Shown: positions 1 through 6,995, counted from the stretch's first letter. The stretch is DNA of 8,150 nucleotides from Fluviibacter sp039805865 (GCA_039805865.1 JBDLTI010000070.1:1-8150), one strand, 5' to 3'. The notes: generated by a model from the letters alone, not told the origin. A program made the numbers and translations.

Positions 1-1368
1 ACACTGGTCAAAAAGGTTCGTGCCAATCGTCCAGGCGCCCTGCTCCTTGATGGTGGCGACACCTGGCAAGGTTCCGGTACGGCGTTGTGGACTGATGCCC
101 AAGACATGGTCGATGCTGCCAAGCTACTTGGCGTAGACATCATGACACTGCATTGGGAATGTACCTACGGCGCAGACCGCGTCCTGGAAATTTCCAACAA
201 GGATTTCGCCGGCCACATTGATATTGTGGCCCAGAATATTAAAACGGCTGACTTCGGGGACCAGGTATTCAAGCCTTACGTCATCCGCGAAGTTAATGGC
301 ACCAAGGTTGCCGTTATCGGCCAGGCTTTCCCGTATACCCCTATCGCCAACCCACGTTACTTTGTGCCTGACTGGACCTTCGGTATCCAGGAAGAAAACA
401 TGCAGAAGATGGTTGACGAAGCCCGCGGCAAGGGTGCTAAAGTGGTAGTGGTCGTTTCGCACAACGGCATGGACGTTGACCTCAAAATGGCTTCGCGTGT
501 GCGCGGCATTGATGCGATCTTCGGCGGCCATACCCACGATGGCGTGCCAAAACCTACCCTGGTCGACAACCCTGGCGGCAAAACACTCGTCATGAACGCC
601 GGTTCGAACGGCAAATATCTGGGTGTGCTGGATCTGGATGTTCGCGATGGTCGCATTGCCGATTACCGCTACCGCCTGATGCCGGTCTTCTCGAACCTGC
701 TACCTGCTGACCCAGCTATGGATCAGATGATCAAGAAGATTCGTGCACCGTATATCCAGAAACTCGATGAGAAGCTGGCCGTATCCGAAGGCCTGCTCTA
801 TCGTCGCGGCAATTTCAATGGCAGCTTCGACCAGCTGATTCTGAACGCACTCATGCAGGAAAAGAATGCAGAGATGGCGTTTTCGCCAGGCTTCCGCTGG
901 GGCACCACTGTGCTGCCAGGCGAATCCATCACGATGGAACATGTCCTGGATCAAACCGCGATTACCTACCCCTACGTTACCGTCACCAACATGACAGGTG
1001 CACAGATCAAGGAAATCATGGAAGACGTCTGTGACAACTTGTTCAACCCGGACCCCTACTATCAGCAAGGCGGCGACATGGTTCGCGTTGGTGGTATGCA
1101 CTATACGTGTGACCCATCGGCCAAGGCAGGACAGCGCATCACTAACATGCGACTCAACGGCAAGCTGATCGATGCTAGCAAGAAATACAAGGTTGCCGGT
1201 TGGGCGCCCGTTGCAGAAGAGTCTCGCGGCATGGCCGGCGAACCGATCTGGGACGTTGTGGCCAAAAACCTACGCAGTAAGAAAAATATCAAACCAGTCC
1301 AGATCAACCAGCCGACACTAAAAAATGTATCGGGCAACCCTGGTATCGAGGCTTATAATAAGGTTTGA
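1..1368 (+). CDS. soxB: SoxB, thiosulfate-oxidation Sox enzyme (5' end missing)
   Basis: SoxB is the periplasmic di-manganese hydrolase that releases sulfate from the cysteine-S-thiosulfonate on carrier SoxYZ. The frame is open from base 1, so the start and the expected Tat signal lie upstream; 455 residues are present and about 100 are probably missing. Numbering from the window edge, the metallophosphoesterase-fold motifs are GGDTWQGS (18-25), HWE (51-53), SHNG (153-156) and GGHTHD (175-180), which supply metal-ligand Asp, Asn and His residues in this superfamily. The C-terminal 5'-nucleotidase-like domain follows, with RRGNFNG, SPGFRWGTT and NPDPYYQQGGDMVRVGG, typical of SoxB rather than a true nucleotidase. 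One oddity is TLHWECT at 49-55, where I recall SoxB usually having TGHWEFT. An in-frame TTG at 85 is not the start, because recognisable SoxB sequence continues upstream of it. Product identity is very secure. Confidence 0.96.
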   Translation, partial: TLVKKVRANRPGALLLDGGDTWQGSGTALWTDAQDMVDAAKLLGVDIMTLHWECTYGADRVLEISNKDFAGHIDIVAQNIKTADFGDQVFKPYVIREVNGTKVAVIGQAFPYTPIANPRYFVPDWTFGIQEENMQKMVDEARGKGAKVVVVVSHNGMDVDLKMASRVRGIDAIFGGHTHDGVPKPTLVDNPGGKTLVMNAGSNGKYLGVLDLDVRDGRIADYRYRLMPVFSNLLPADPAMDQMIKKIRAPYIQKLDEKLAVSEGLLYRRGNFNGSFDQLILNALMQEKNAEMAFSPGFRWGTTVLPGESITMEHVLDQTAITYPYVTVTNMTGAQIKEIMEDVCDNLFNPDPYYQQGGDMVRVGGMHYTCDPSAKAGQRITNMRLNGKLIDASKKYKVAGWAPVAEESRGMAGEPIWDVVAKNLRSKKNIKPVQINQPTLKNVSGNPGIEAYNKV

Positions 1369-1374
1369 TTATTT

Positions 1375-1379
1375 AAGGA
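1375..1379 (+). promoter_or_regulatory. Ribosome binding site for the dsrE-like gene
   Basis: AAGGA lies six bases before the ATG at 1386, in the 17-base gap after soxB. It supports that ATG, which also places the signal peptide at the N-terminus. Confidence 0.75.
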
Positions 1380-1385
1380 CACATC

Positions 1386-1820
1386 ATGCAAAGCACCTTT
1401 TTCCGGTTCAAATCATTAGCCATTGGTCTGGTGCTTTCTGCAAGCACTATGGTTGCTATGGCTGCGGACAAGGTGGTTTACCATGTAGATGACACGTCAA
1501 CCCAGGCTACGCGAACGCTGCGTAGCCTGCGCAACCACCTGGACGTAGCACCAAAAACTAAAATTACGGTCGTTGCCCTGGGTGATGGCGTGGAATTCCT
1601 GATTGATGGCGCACGTGACGACAAGAACAATCTGGAATACGCTTCGCTGGTCTCTGACCTAAAAACTCGTGGCGTCGATTTTGAAGTCTGCGAGCTGACG
1701 ATCGAGAAGAAAAACATCGATAAATCGAAGTTCGTTCTTGAAGCCACATTTACTAAATCAGGTGTGGTTCGTATTACCGAACTTCAGAACCAGAAGCATT
1801 TCGCCTATATCAAACCATGA
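1386..1820 (+). CDS. Secreted DsrE/DsrF-like sulfur-binding protein
   Basis: This is a 144-residue precursor. Residues 1-26 form a Sec signal peptide: basic start (R7, K9), a hydrophobic core, and AMA at 24-26 before Ala27-Asp. The mature part matches the small alpha/beta fold of DsrE-like proteins (COG1416 type): strands KVVYHVDD and KITVVALGDGVEFL, then GVDFEVCEL with Cys102, and the ending SGVVRITELQNQKHFAYIKP. Cys102 is the only cysteine in the protein and sits where DsrE-family proteins carry the sulfur-accepting cysteine. The usual motif after it (C-x-N-T-L-like) is replaced by CELTIEKKN. The role is inferred: binding or relaying a sulfane or persulfide sulfur in the periplasm. It lies 17 bases after soxB and overlaps the next gene by ATGA, so it is probably made together with the YeeE-family transporter. 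The family is fairly sure; the substrate is unknown. Confidence 0.82.
   Translation: MQSTFFRFKSLAIGLVLSASTMVAMAADKVVYHVDDTSTQATRTLRSLRNHLDVAPKTKITVVALGDGVEFLIDGARDDKNNLEYASLVSDLKTRGVDFEVCELTIEKKNIDKSKFVLEATFTKSGVVRITELQNQKHFAYIKP
1503..1529 (+). other. Perfect 10-bp intragenic hairpin
   Basis: CAGGCTACGC (1503-1512) and GCGTAGCCTG (1520-1529) are exact reverse complements around a 7-base loop GAACGCT; seven of the ten pairs are G-C. It lies within codons 40-48 of the dsrE-like gene, just after the signal peptide region. No T-run follows, so it is not an intrinsic terminator. It might stabilise or punctuate the mRNA between soxB and downstream genes, or be chance under coding constraint (Thr-Arg-Thr-Leu-Arg-Ser-Leu-Arg). 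Confidence 0.6.
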
Positions 1821-2884
1821 ATTTTGAAGCACTGATTACCCAGTTCGGGGAAGAGCACCTCCTCCTACTGGGCGGCCTGGTTATTGGCATAATATTTGGC
1901 GCAGCAGCACAACAATCCCGGTTTTGTCTTCGTGCAGCGACCATGGAAGTGGCGCATGGTAAGCCGGCTGACCGTATGGCCATCTGGCTAGTGACCTTTG
2001 CTATTGCCCTAATCGCTACACAACTCCTCATCATTAGTGGCTTGTTTGACACCAATGGGCTGCGACAGTTCAGCAACCGTGGTTCGCTATCCGGGGCCAT
2101 CATCGGTGGCCTGATCTTTGGTGTTGGTATGGCCCTGAGCCGAGCCTGCTCGGGTCGTATGCTTGTACTAACCGGTGGTGGGAATCTACGCGCCCTACTC
2201 ACCGGTCTGGTCTTCGCCGTTGCTGCCCAGGCGTCCCTTGAAGGGATTTTGGCACCATTGCGTACGGAAATTGGCAGCTGGTGGACCATTGACGGTCCTT
2301 CCCGCAACCTGATTGGTGTCACCGGTATCGGTAACTGGGGTGCACTCGCTTTCAGCGTTACCTGGCTTTTGCTAGGTGCCTATATGGTACGTAAACATGC
2401 TGTCAGCGCCTATACAGTGATACTGGGATGCGTTGTTGGTCTGATGATTGCAGCCGCCTGGTGGTTCAACTTCGGTGTATCAGCGAACGCATTCGAAGTG
2501 GTCGTTCCTGTTCATTCACTGAGTTTCGCCTCACCGACTTCGGACACGCTGATGTTTTTTCTGTCGCCTCCCGGCGGCGCACTCAGCTTTGACCTCGGTC
2601 TTATTCCCGGTGTTTTGATAGGCTCTTTCGGTGCTGCCCTACTGAGCCGTAGCTTCAAGCTCGAGGGATTTCACGATCACCACACCATGATCCGCTACAT
2701 GATCGGTGGCTGTTTTATGGGTTTCGGTGCCATTCTGGCGGGTGGATGCGCCATTGGTGCCGGTGTTTCGGGCGCTTCGGTTTTTGCTGTTACCGCATGG
2801 CTGACCCTGTGGTCGATCTGGCTGGGTGCTGTCATCACTGATATTGTTGTTGATCGCTGGTTATTTAAAAAACAACCGGGTTAA
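1817..2884 (+). CDS. YeeE/YedE-family sulfur (thiosulfate-type) membrane transporter
   Basis: This 355-residue, strongly hydrophobic protein has about nine or more membrane segments by eye and belongs to the YeeE/YedE (sulf_transp) family, whose characterised member TsuA imports thiosulfate through a relay of membrane cysteines. Conserved-type cysteine motifs are visible: QQSRFCLR (Cys37), LSRACSGR (Cys111), GGCFMGFG (Cys299) and AGGCAIGAGVSG (Cys311). The internal repetition of G-x-G-x-x-L-x-G-x-C-like segments fits the family's inverted-repeat fold. Its ATG overlaps the dsrE-like stop (ATGA, 1817-1820) and has no clear Shine-Dalgarno sequence, so translational coupling is likely. Next to soxB it could be a SoxT-like importer moving thiosulfate or another sulfur species into the cytoplasm. 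Family confidence is high; the transported species and direction are inferred. Confidence 0.88.
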   Translation: MNFEALITQFGEEHLLLLGGLVIGIIFGAAAQQSRFCLRAATMEVAHGKPADRMAIWLVTFAIALIATQLLIISGLFDTNGLRQFSNRGSLSGAIIGGLIFGVGMALSRACSGRMLVLTGGGNLRALLTGLVFAVAAQASLEGILAPLRTEIGSWWTIDGPSRNLIGVTGIGNWGALAFSVTWLLLGAYMVRKHAVSAYTVILGCVVGLMIAAAWWFNFGVSANAFEVVVPVHSLSFASPTSDTLMFFLSPPGGALSFDLGLIPGVLIGSFGAALLSRSFKLEGFHDHHTMIRYMIGGCFMGFGAILAGGCAIGAGVSGASVFAVTAWLTLWSIWLGAVITDIVVDRWLFKKQPG

Positions 2885-2885
2885 A

Positions 2886-2892
2886 AAGGAAG
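2886..2892 (+). promoter_or_regulatory. Ribosome binding site for the Tat-exported hydrolase
   Basis: AAGGAAG begins just after the TAA of the transporter gene and ends four bases before the ATG at 2897. It is a strong site and fixes that start, which keeps the twin-arginine motif eight residues in. Confidence 0.75.
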
Positions 2893-2896
2893 CGTC

Positions 2897-3751
2897 ATGG
2901 AAAAGCCAACACCGCTATCACGTCGCACCTTCATTCTGGGCATGCTGACGACTGGTTATGCGTTGGCTGCATCGCCAGTGACAGACAACATCATCCGTAC
3001 AGATACGGTTGGGCTAACTGCCGGTCCGATCGAAATTCCTACGGCTACCGGCAAGATCCCTGGTTACTATGCGCGTCCAGCCAAAGCGGCCGCAGGAAAG
3101 TGCCCGGTGGTGCTTGTTATTCACGAAGCTTTTGGCGTACACGAGCACATTCAGGACATCTGCCGTCGCTATGCTAAAGCAGGCTACCTGGCGATAGCTC
3201 CGGAGTTATTTGTGCGTCAGGGCGATGTGACGAAGCACACGGAAGTCGTTACGATTTTTAATGAAGTCATATCCAAGGTGCCGGACGATCAAGTCAATAG
3301 CGATCTGGATGCCACCTTGGCCTACGCCCGAAAAAATCTGCAAGGGCACAAATCGCTGGCAGGTGCTGTGGGTTACTGCTGGGGGGGTCGTGCTGTCTGG
3401 GAATACGCCTATCACAACCCAAAATTAACGGCAGGCCTCGCCTACTACGGCCGTGTCGAAGGCATGGTCTCGGATGAGCGCCCGCTGGATCCGATCGACT
3501 TTGGCTCGGAACTCAAAGTTCCTGTGCTCGGCTTATACGCAGAAAAAGACACGAGCATCAGTCTGGAGTCCGTTGCCCGGATGCAAGTCGAACTCAAAAA
3601 ATCCGGTAGTGGCTCAGAAATTGTTGTGCTGCCGGGCGTTGGCCATGCCTTTAACTCCGACTACCGCGCCAGCTACAACAAAGCCGCCGCAGAAAAAGCC
3701 TGGGAACTGGGTATCGCCTGGCTCCGCAAATATCGCATGCCGGGTGTCTGA
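2897..3751 (+). CDS. Tat-exported dienelactone hydrolase family protein
   Basis: This 284-residue protein begins with a Tat signal: SRRTFIL at 8-14, a mild hydrophobic stretch, and ALA at 22-24 as a plausible cleavage site. The rest is an alpha/beta-hydrolase of the dienelactone hydrolase (DLH) family. Catalytic residues are visible in order: Glu77 in IHEAFG, nucleophile Cys161 in GYCWGGR, Asp218 in AEKDTS and His250 in GVGHAF. DLH uses a Cys-Asp-His triad with an assisting Glu, so the enzyme looks intact. Cytoplasmic DLH opens dienelactones in chloroaromatic breakdown, but a periplasmic copy beside soxB is unlikely to do that and its substrate is unknown. It starts 12 bases after the transporter gene and is followed 27 bases later by moaA, with no terminator or promoter apparent. 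Codon 163-164 Gly-Gly is written as a run of seven Gs (3381-3387). Family certain; role open. Confidence 0.9.
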   Translation: MEKPTPLSRRTFILGMLTTGYALAASPVTDNIIRTDTVGLTAGPIEIPTATGKIPGYYARPAKAAAGKCPVVLVIHEAFGVHEHIQDICRRYAKAGYLAIAPELFVRQGDVTKHTEVVTIFNEVISKVPDDQVNSDLDATLAYARKNLQGHKSLAGAVGYCWGGRAVWEYAYHNPKLTAGLAYYGRVEGMVSDERPLDPIDFGSELKVPVLGLYAEKDTSISLESVARMQVELKKSGSGSEIVVLPGVGHAFNSDYRASYNKAAAEKAWELGIAWLRKYRMPGV

Positions 3752-3778
3752 TAAAACCTGGACAGCACATCAAACACC

Positions 3779-4753
3779 ATGATCCTCGACGCCAACGGCC
3801 GTTCCTTCCAGTATCTGCGCCTGTCCATTACGGATGTGTGCAACTACCGGTGTAGCTATTGCCTACCGAACGGCTACGTGGAAGAAGCGCCCCGCCGCTT
3901 TCTGGATATCAACGAAATCCGCCATCTGGTCACTGGTTTTGCAGAGCTAGGGTTGTGGAAAGTACGCCTTACTGGGGGGGAGCCAACAGTTCGTAAGGAC
4001 TTTGCTCAGATCGCCGCTGCGGTTTCAGCGATTCCCGGCATCCGAAAGGTTGCCACAACGACCAATGGTTATCAGCTGGCCAAGCATGCCCAACTCTGGC
4101 GCGATGCTGGTATCAGCGCCATCAACATCAGCATTGACTCGCTAGACCCAGCTAATTTCCAACGCATCACAGGCATGGATCATCTGCCGCAGGTGCTTAA
4201 AGGGCTGGATGCAGCAGAGGCCGCCGGTTTTGAAGATATCAAGATCAACACCGTCTTACTTAAAGACTTGAATCACCACGAGCTGGATGACTTCCTGGCC
4301 TTCGTAAAAAACCGTCGTATTTCATTACGTTTCATCGAGCTAATGGAAACCGGAGATAATCGCGCGTATTTCGAGAAACATCACTTGTGCGCGAGCCATA
4401 TTAGCGAAGCACTCAAGTTACGCGGCTGGCAACCTATCGCGCGTGCTATTGCTGCCGGTCCGGCCCAGGAGTTCAACCACCCGGACTATGTAGGAAAAAT
4501 CGGTCTCATTGCCCCCTACGCAAAAGACTTCTGCCAGACCTGCAATCGATTACGCGTAACCGCACGTGGTGACTTACGTCTTTGCCTCTTCGGTGATGGC
4601 GGTCATAATCTACGGCATCTGCTCCAATCAGGAGATCAGAAATCTGAATTGCAGCATGCAGTCACTTCGCTACTCCAACAAAAAGCATCAACCCACCTTT
4701 TGCATTTTCATCAATCCGGCGCCACTAAGAATCTGTCTGCGCTGGGCGGCTAA
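3779..4753 (+). CDS. moaA: MoaA, GTP 3',8-cyclase (radical SAM)
   Basis: MoaA converts GTP to 3',8-cyclo-GTP, the first step of Moco synthesis, in the cytoplasm. The 324-residue length is normal. The N-terminal radical-SAM cluster motif is CNYRCSYC (Cys21, Cys25, Cys28), followed by TGGEPTVRKD, a GGEP-type SAM-binding motif, and INISIDSLD. The second, substrate-binding cluster is Cys252, Cys255 and Cys269 (CQTCNRLR, then LRLCLFGDGG), the usual C-x2-C-x13-C spacing. The protein ends in the Gly-Gly tail (LSALGG) that MoaA needs for activity. The chosen ATG gives the standard beginning ahead of FQYLRLSITDVCN, but I see no good Shine-Dalgarno sequence (nearest TGGA is about 16 bases upstream), so it may depend on upstream translation. 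It opens the Moco block, five bases before moaC-mog. Confidence 0.97.
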   Translation: MILDANGRSFQYLRLSITDVCNYRCSYCLPNGYVEEAPRRFLDINEIRHLVTGFAELGLWKVRLTGGEPTVRKDFAQIAAAVSAIPGIRKVATTTNGYQLAKHAQLWRDAGISAINISIDSLDPANFQRITGMDHLPQVLKGLDAAEAAGFEDIKINTVLLKDLNHHELDDFLAFVKNRRISLRFIELMETGDNRAYFEKHHLCASHISEALKLRGWQPIARAIAAGPAQEFNHPDYVGKIGLIAPYAKDFCQTCNRLRVTARGDLRLCLFGDGGHNLRHLLQSGDQKSELQHAVTSLLQQKASTHLLHFHQSGATKNLSALGG

Positions 4754-4758
4754 GCCCT

Positions 4759-5748
4759 ATGATCCAAACCTTCTCTATGATTGATGTTGGTGGCAAACAG
4801 CCTACCAACCGTATTGCTGTGGCCACGGGACTCATCCACGTTGGCGCTTCGGCATTTGCCCTGATCCGTGACCGCCAACTGCCTAAAGGCGATGTCCTTA
4901 TGCTTGCAGAAGTTGCCGGTATCCAGGGAGCCAAAAACGCCAGTCAGCTGATGCCGCTCTGCCACCCTATGGGTTTGGATCATGTTCGTGTCACTACCGA
5001 ACTGGACGAAGCAGCGGCGACCGTTCGTGTTTACTGCACAGCCCGCACCTGCGCCAAGACCGGTGTTGAAATGGAAGCCCTGGCGGGCGTTAATGCGGCA
5101 CTACTCACAGTCTGGGATCTCACCAAAATGGTAGAACCGGATCTCTGCATCTCCGACATCCGGCTGCTGGCTAAAGTCGGCGGCAAATCCGGTTGCTGGC
5201 TTAATCCTGAAGCAGCTCTAATTCCGAGCTGGGTGATTGATCTGGTGAAGCCCGCCGTCAAACCTTTACTCGTCGGCATTCAGACCGAAGTGATTGTGCT
5301 GAGTGATCGTGCATCGAGCGGGGTCTATGAAGACAAATCCGGTCCTATAGCCCGAGACTTGCTGATGGCGCTGGGTGCGGATGTACACGCTGTGTCAGTC
5401 ATACCCGACGAACCCGCAGAACTTCAAGCAAAAATCAAAGCAATCAAGGCGACGGGTAAAACTCGCCTCATCATTACCTCTGGCGGCACAGGTGTTTCTG
5501 GCCGCGATAGCACCCCGGAAGCGGTCGCAGCAATCGCCGATAAGCTCATTCCTGGTATCGGAGAATTGCTGCGAGCTTCTGGCGCAGCATTCACGCCGTT
5601 AAGCTGGAGCAGTCGCTCTATCGGTGCCACGTTGGGCAACGTTCTTGTTGTCACCCTGCCCGGCAGCCCCAAAGCGGTTAAAGAGGGTCTGGATGTTTTA
5701 GGCCCACTCATGAAACACCTGTTAACCATCATTCAGGATATCCGCTAA
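4759..5748 (+). CDS. MoaC-MogA/MoaB fusion, bifunctional Moco biosynthesis protein
   Basis: Two enzymes are in one 329-residue chain. Residues 1 to about 146 are MoaC, cyclic pyranopterin monophosphate synthase, acting directly on the MoaA product: MIDVGGK, KGDVL (Lys43), LCHP (His69), TGVEMEAL, WDLTK (Asp120, Lys123) and KVGGKSG. Spacings of 26, 51 and 3 between Lys43, His69, Asp120 and Lys123 equal those of the E. coli catalytic residues as I recall them (Lys51, His77, Asp128, Lys131). After a linker (about 147-172), residues 173-329 are a MogA/MoaB domain, which adenylylates molybdopterin: VLSDRASSGVYEDKSGP, TSGGTGVSGRDSTPEA and LPGSPKAV. Such MoaC/MoaB fusions are known in several bacteria. 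The start is five bases after moaA with only a weak upstream GGCGG; the stop shares one base with the moeA ATG (TAATG). Both domains look intact. Confidence 0.95.
   Translation: MIQTFSMIDVGGKQPTNRIAVATGLIHVGASAFALIRDRQLPKGDVLMLAEVAGIQGAKNASQLMPLCHPMGLDHVRVTTELDEAAATVRVYCTARTCAKTGVEMEALAGVNAALLTVWDLTKMVEPDLCISDIRLLAKVGGKSGCWLNPEAALIPSWVIDLVKPAVKPLLVGIQTEVIVLSDRASSGVYEDKSGPIARDLLMALGADVHAVSVIPDEPAELQAKIKAIKATGKTRLIITSGGTGVSGRDSTPEAVAAIADKLIPGIGELLRASGAAFTPLSWSSRSIGATLGNVLVVTLPGSPKAVKEGLDVLGPLMKHLLTIIQDIR
5735..5738 (+). promoter_or_regulatory. Ribosome binding site for moeA inside the moaC-mog end
   Basis: AGGA lies nine bases before the ATG at 5748, inside the last codons of the fusion gene. 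With the one-base TAATG overlap it supports this start and coupled re-initiation. Confidence 0.55.
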
Positions 5749-6980
5749 TGATTGCTTATCTTGATGCGCTGAAGATCATTCAGAATGCAGCAACAACCCC
5801 TGTTGCTGCGCGCGTTAAAACATCAGATGCCTTGAATCAAGTGCTGGCTGAAGATTTTAAAGCACCATTTGCACTCCCCCGCTTCGATAACTCCAGCATG
5901 GATGGCTTTGCACTCCGTGCAGAAGACACGCTCACTGCGAGTGCTGAAGCACCTTTGACACTTCCCGTGCTTCGGGCACAGGCTGCTGGCGATGCCGCAG
6001 GGTGTAATCAGCCCGGCCAGACCATTGAGATCATGACCGGCGCCGCCATGCCACAGCAGGCCGATGCAGTGATTCCGATCGAGAACGTCACTACCCATTG
6101 TGATTCGCAGGGCCATGTCACGCACATCACGCTGACCAGCCCCATCCCACTGCACGACAATGTTCGATTTGCAGGAGAAGACTTTACTGCTGGCCAGCAT
6201 CTAATCTGTGCCGGCACCCGTATCACCCCCGCCCATATCGCCATTCTTTATGGAACGGGTACTACCCATATCGATGTAGTGTCACCACCTTCGGTGAGCA
6301 TTTTTACGACAGGCAAAGAAGTTTCAGACGATTACGATCAGCCATTAGGCCCATCTCAAATCTATAACTCGAACACGCCCTATCTGATTGCTGAATTACA
6401 GACGATTGGCATTCCGGCCATTTGTGCCGGACACATCGGTGACGACGAAGATAAATTCCGCGCCATGTTAGCTGCACAGAAGGATGCACGAATTCTTGTT
6501 AGCTCCGGTGCTGTCTCCAAAGGCAAGTGGGACTTTATTCCTGCGGTGCTTGAAGAAATGGGCGCTGAAATTCTCTTCCACCGCGTGGCGATCAAGCCCG
6601 GGAAACCTGTTTTGTTTGCCCGCTTTCCGGATGGCCGTTACTTCTTCGGGTTACCTGGCAATCCCATTTCAGCCGCAATCGGTCTACGCTGCTTCATGAT
6701 GCCCTTGCTACGCCGACTACTGGGTCTGGCTGATGAAGTTCCCACTTTTGCACGACTGACAACGTCTTACACCAAGAAGGGCCCGCTGCGGCTATTCCTC
6801 AAAGCTAAAACGCAAGTAACTGCCGAGGGAACCGCTGAGATTGAACTACTCGCCGGACAAGAGTCATTCAAGATTGCCCCACTACTCCATACCAATGCGT
6901 GGGCCATTCTCGATGAAACCGCAACAACCTATCCTGCTGGCCAGCCCATCATGTTTTATTCAACGCAGCTGCTCGGCTAA
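5748..6980 (+). CDS. moeA: MoeA, molybdopterin molybdenumtransferase
   Basis: MoeA inserts molybdate into adenylylated molybdopterin, the product of MogA, whose domain is encoded immediately upstream. The 410-residue length is typical. Motifs in order: PRFDNSSMDGFALR (44-57, with the conserved Asp52), IMTGAAMPQQADAVIPIE (95-112), YNSNTPYL (206-213), the MogA-like SSGAVSKGKWDF (252-263), VAIKPGKPVLF (280-290) and FGLPGNPISA (300-309), then the C-terminal beta domain. In the central motif Ala255, Lys258 and Lys260 stand where I expect the more usual TSGGVSVGDYDF-type residues, so this is a somewhat divergent member. The stop at 6978-6980 is followed, in the same frame, by 15 bases and the next start codon. 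Confidence 0.95.
   Translation: MIAYLDALKIIQNAATTPVAARVKTSDALNQVLAEDFKAPFALPRFDNSSMDGFALRAEDTLTASAEAPLTLPVLRAQAAGDAAGCNQPGQTIEIMTGAAMPQQADAVIPIENVTTHCDSQGHVTHITLTSPIPLHDNVRFAGEDFTAGQHLICAGTRITPAHIAILYGTGTTHIDVVSPPSVSIFTTGKEVSDDYDQPLGPSQIYNSNTPYLIAELQTIGIPAICAGHIGDDEDKFRAMLAAQKDARILVSSGAVSKGKWDFIPAVLEEMGAEILFHRVAIKPGKPVLFARFPDGRYFFGLPGNPISAAIGLRCFMMPLLRRLLGLADEVPTFARLTTSYTKKGPLRLFLKAKTQVTAEGTAEIELLAGQESFKIAPLLHTNAWAILDETATTYPAGQPIMFYSTQLLG
5787..5809 (+). other. Perfect 9-bp hairpin near the moeA 5' end
   Basis: GCAGCAACA (5787-5795) and TGTTGCTGC (5801-5809) are exact reverse complements around ACCCC, with one further G-T wobble possible outside (5786/5810). It occupies codons 14-21 of moeA, about 40 bases after the start codon. 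There is no T-run, so it is not an intrinsic terminator. It could modulate moeA translation or mRNA decay, or be chance. Confidence 0.55.
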
Positions 6981-6995
6981 ACCCTACCGACGACC

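Noticed and set aside
85..87. TTG as a possible start of the first gene
   Set aside because: The frame is open to base 1, and residues upstream of it (LLLDGGDTWQGSG) are core SoxB sequence, so the gene simply enters from outside the window.
700..1101. 133-codon open frame on the - strand
   Set aside because: It is antisense to strongly conserved SoxB sequence and has no recognisable protein motif.
1810..2322. 170-codon open frame on the - strand
   Set aside because: It lies opposite the YeeE-family gene, is rich in Arg, Pro and Ser, and shows no domain or signal; it is a shadow of the real gene.
3752..3778. Possible promoter or terminator between the hydrolase gene and moaA
   Set aside because: The 27 bases hold no convincing -10/-35 pair, hairpin or T-run.
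4566..4784. 72-codon + strand frame bridging moaA and moaC
   Set aside because: It overlaps the conserved C-terminus of MoaA and the MoaC start in another frame, with no Shine-Dalgarno sequence or family signature.
5823..6200. 125-codon open frame on the - strand
   Set aside because: It is opposite conserved MoeA motifs and has no recognisable domain.
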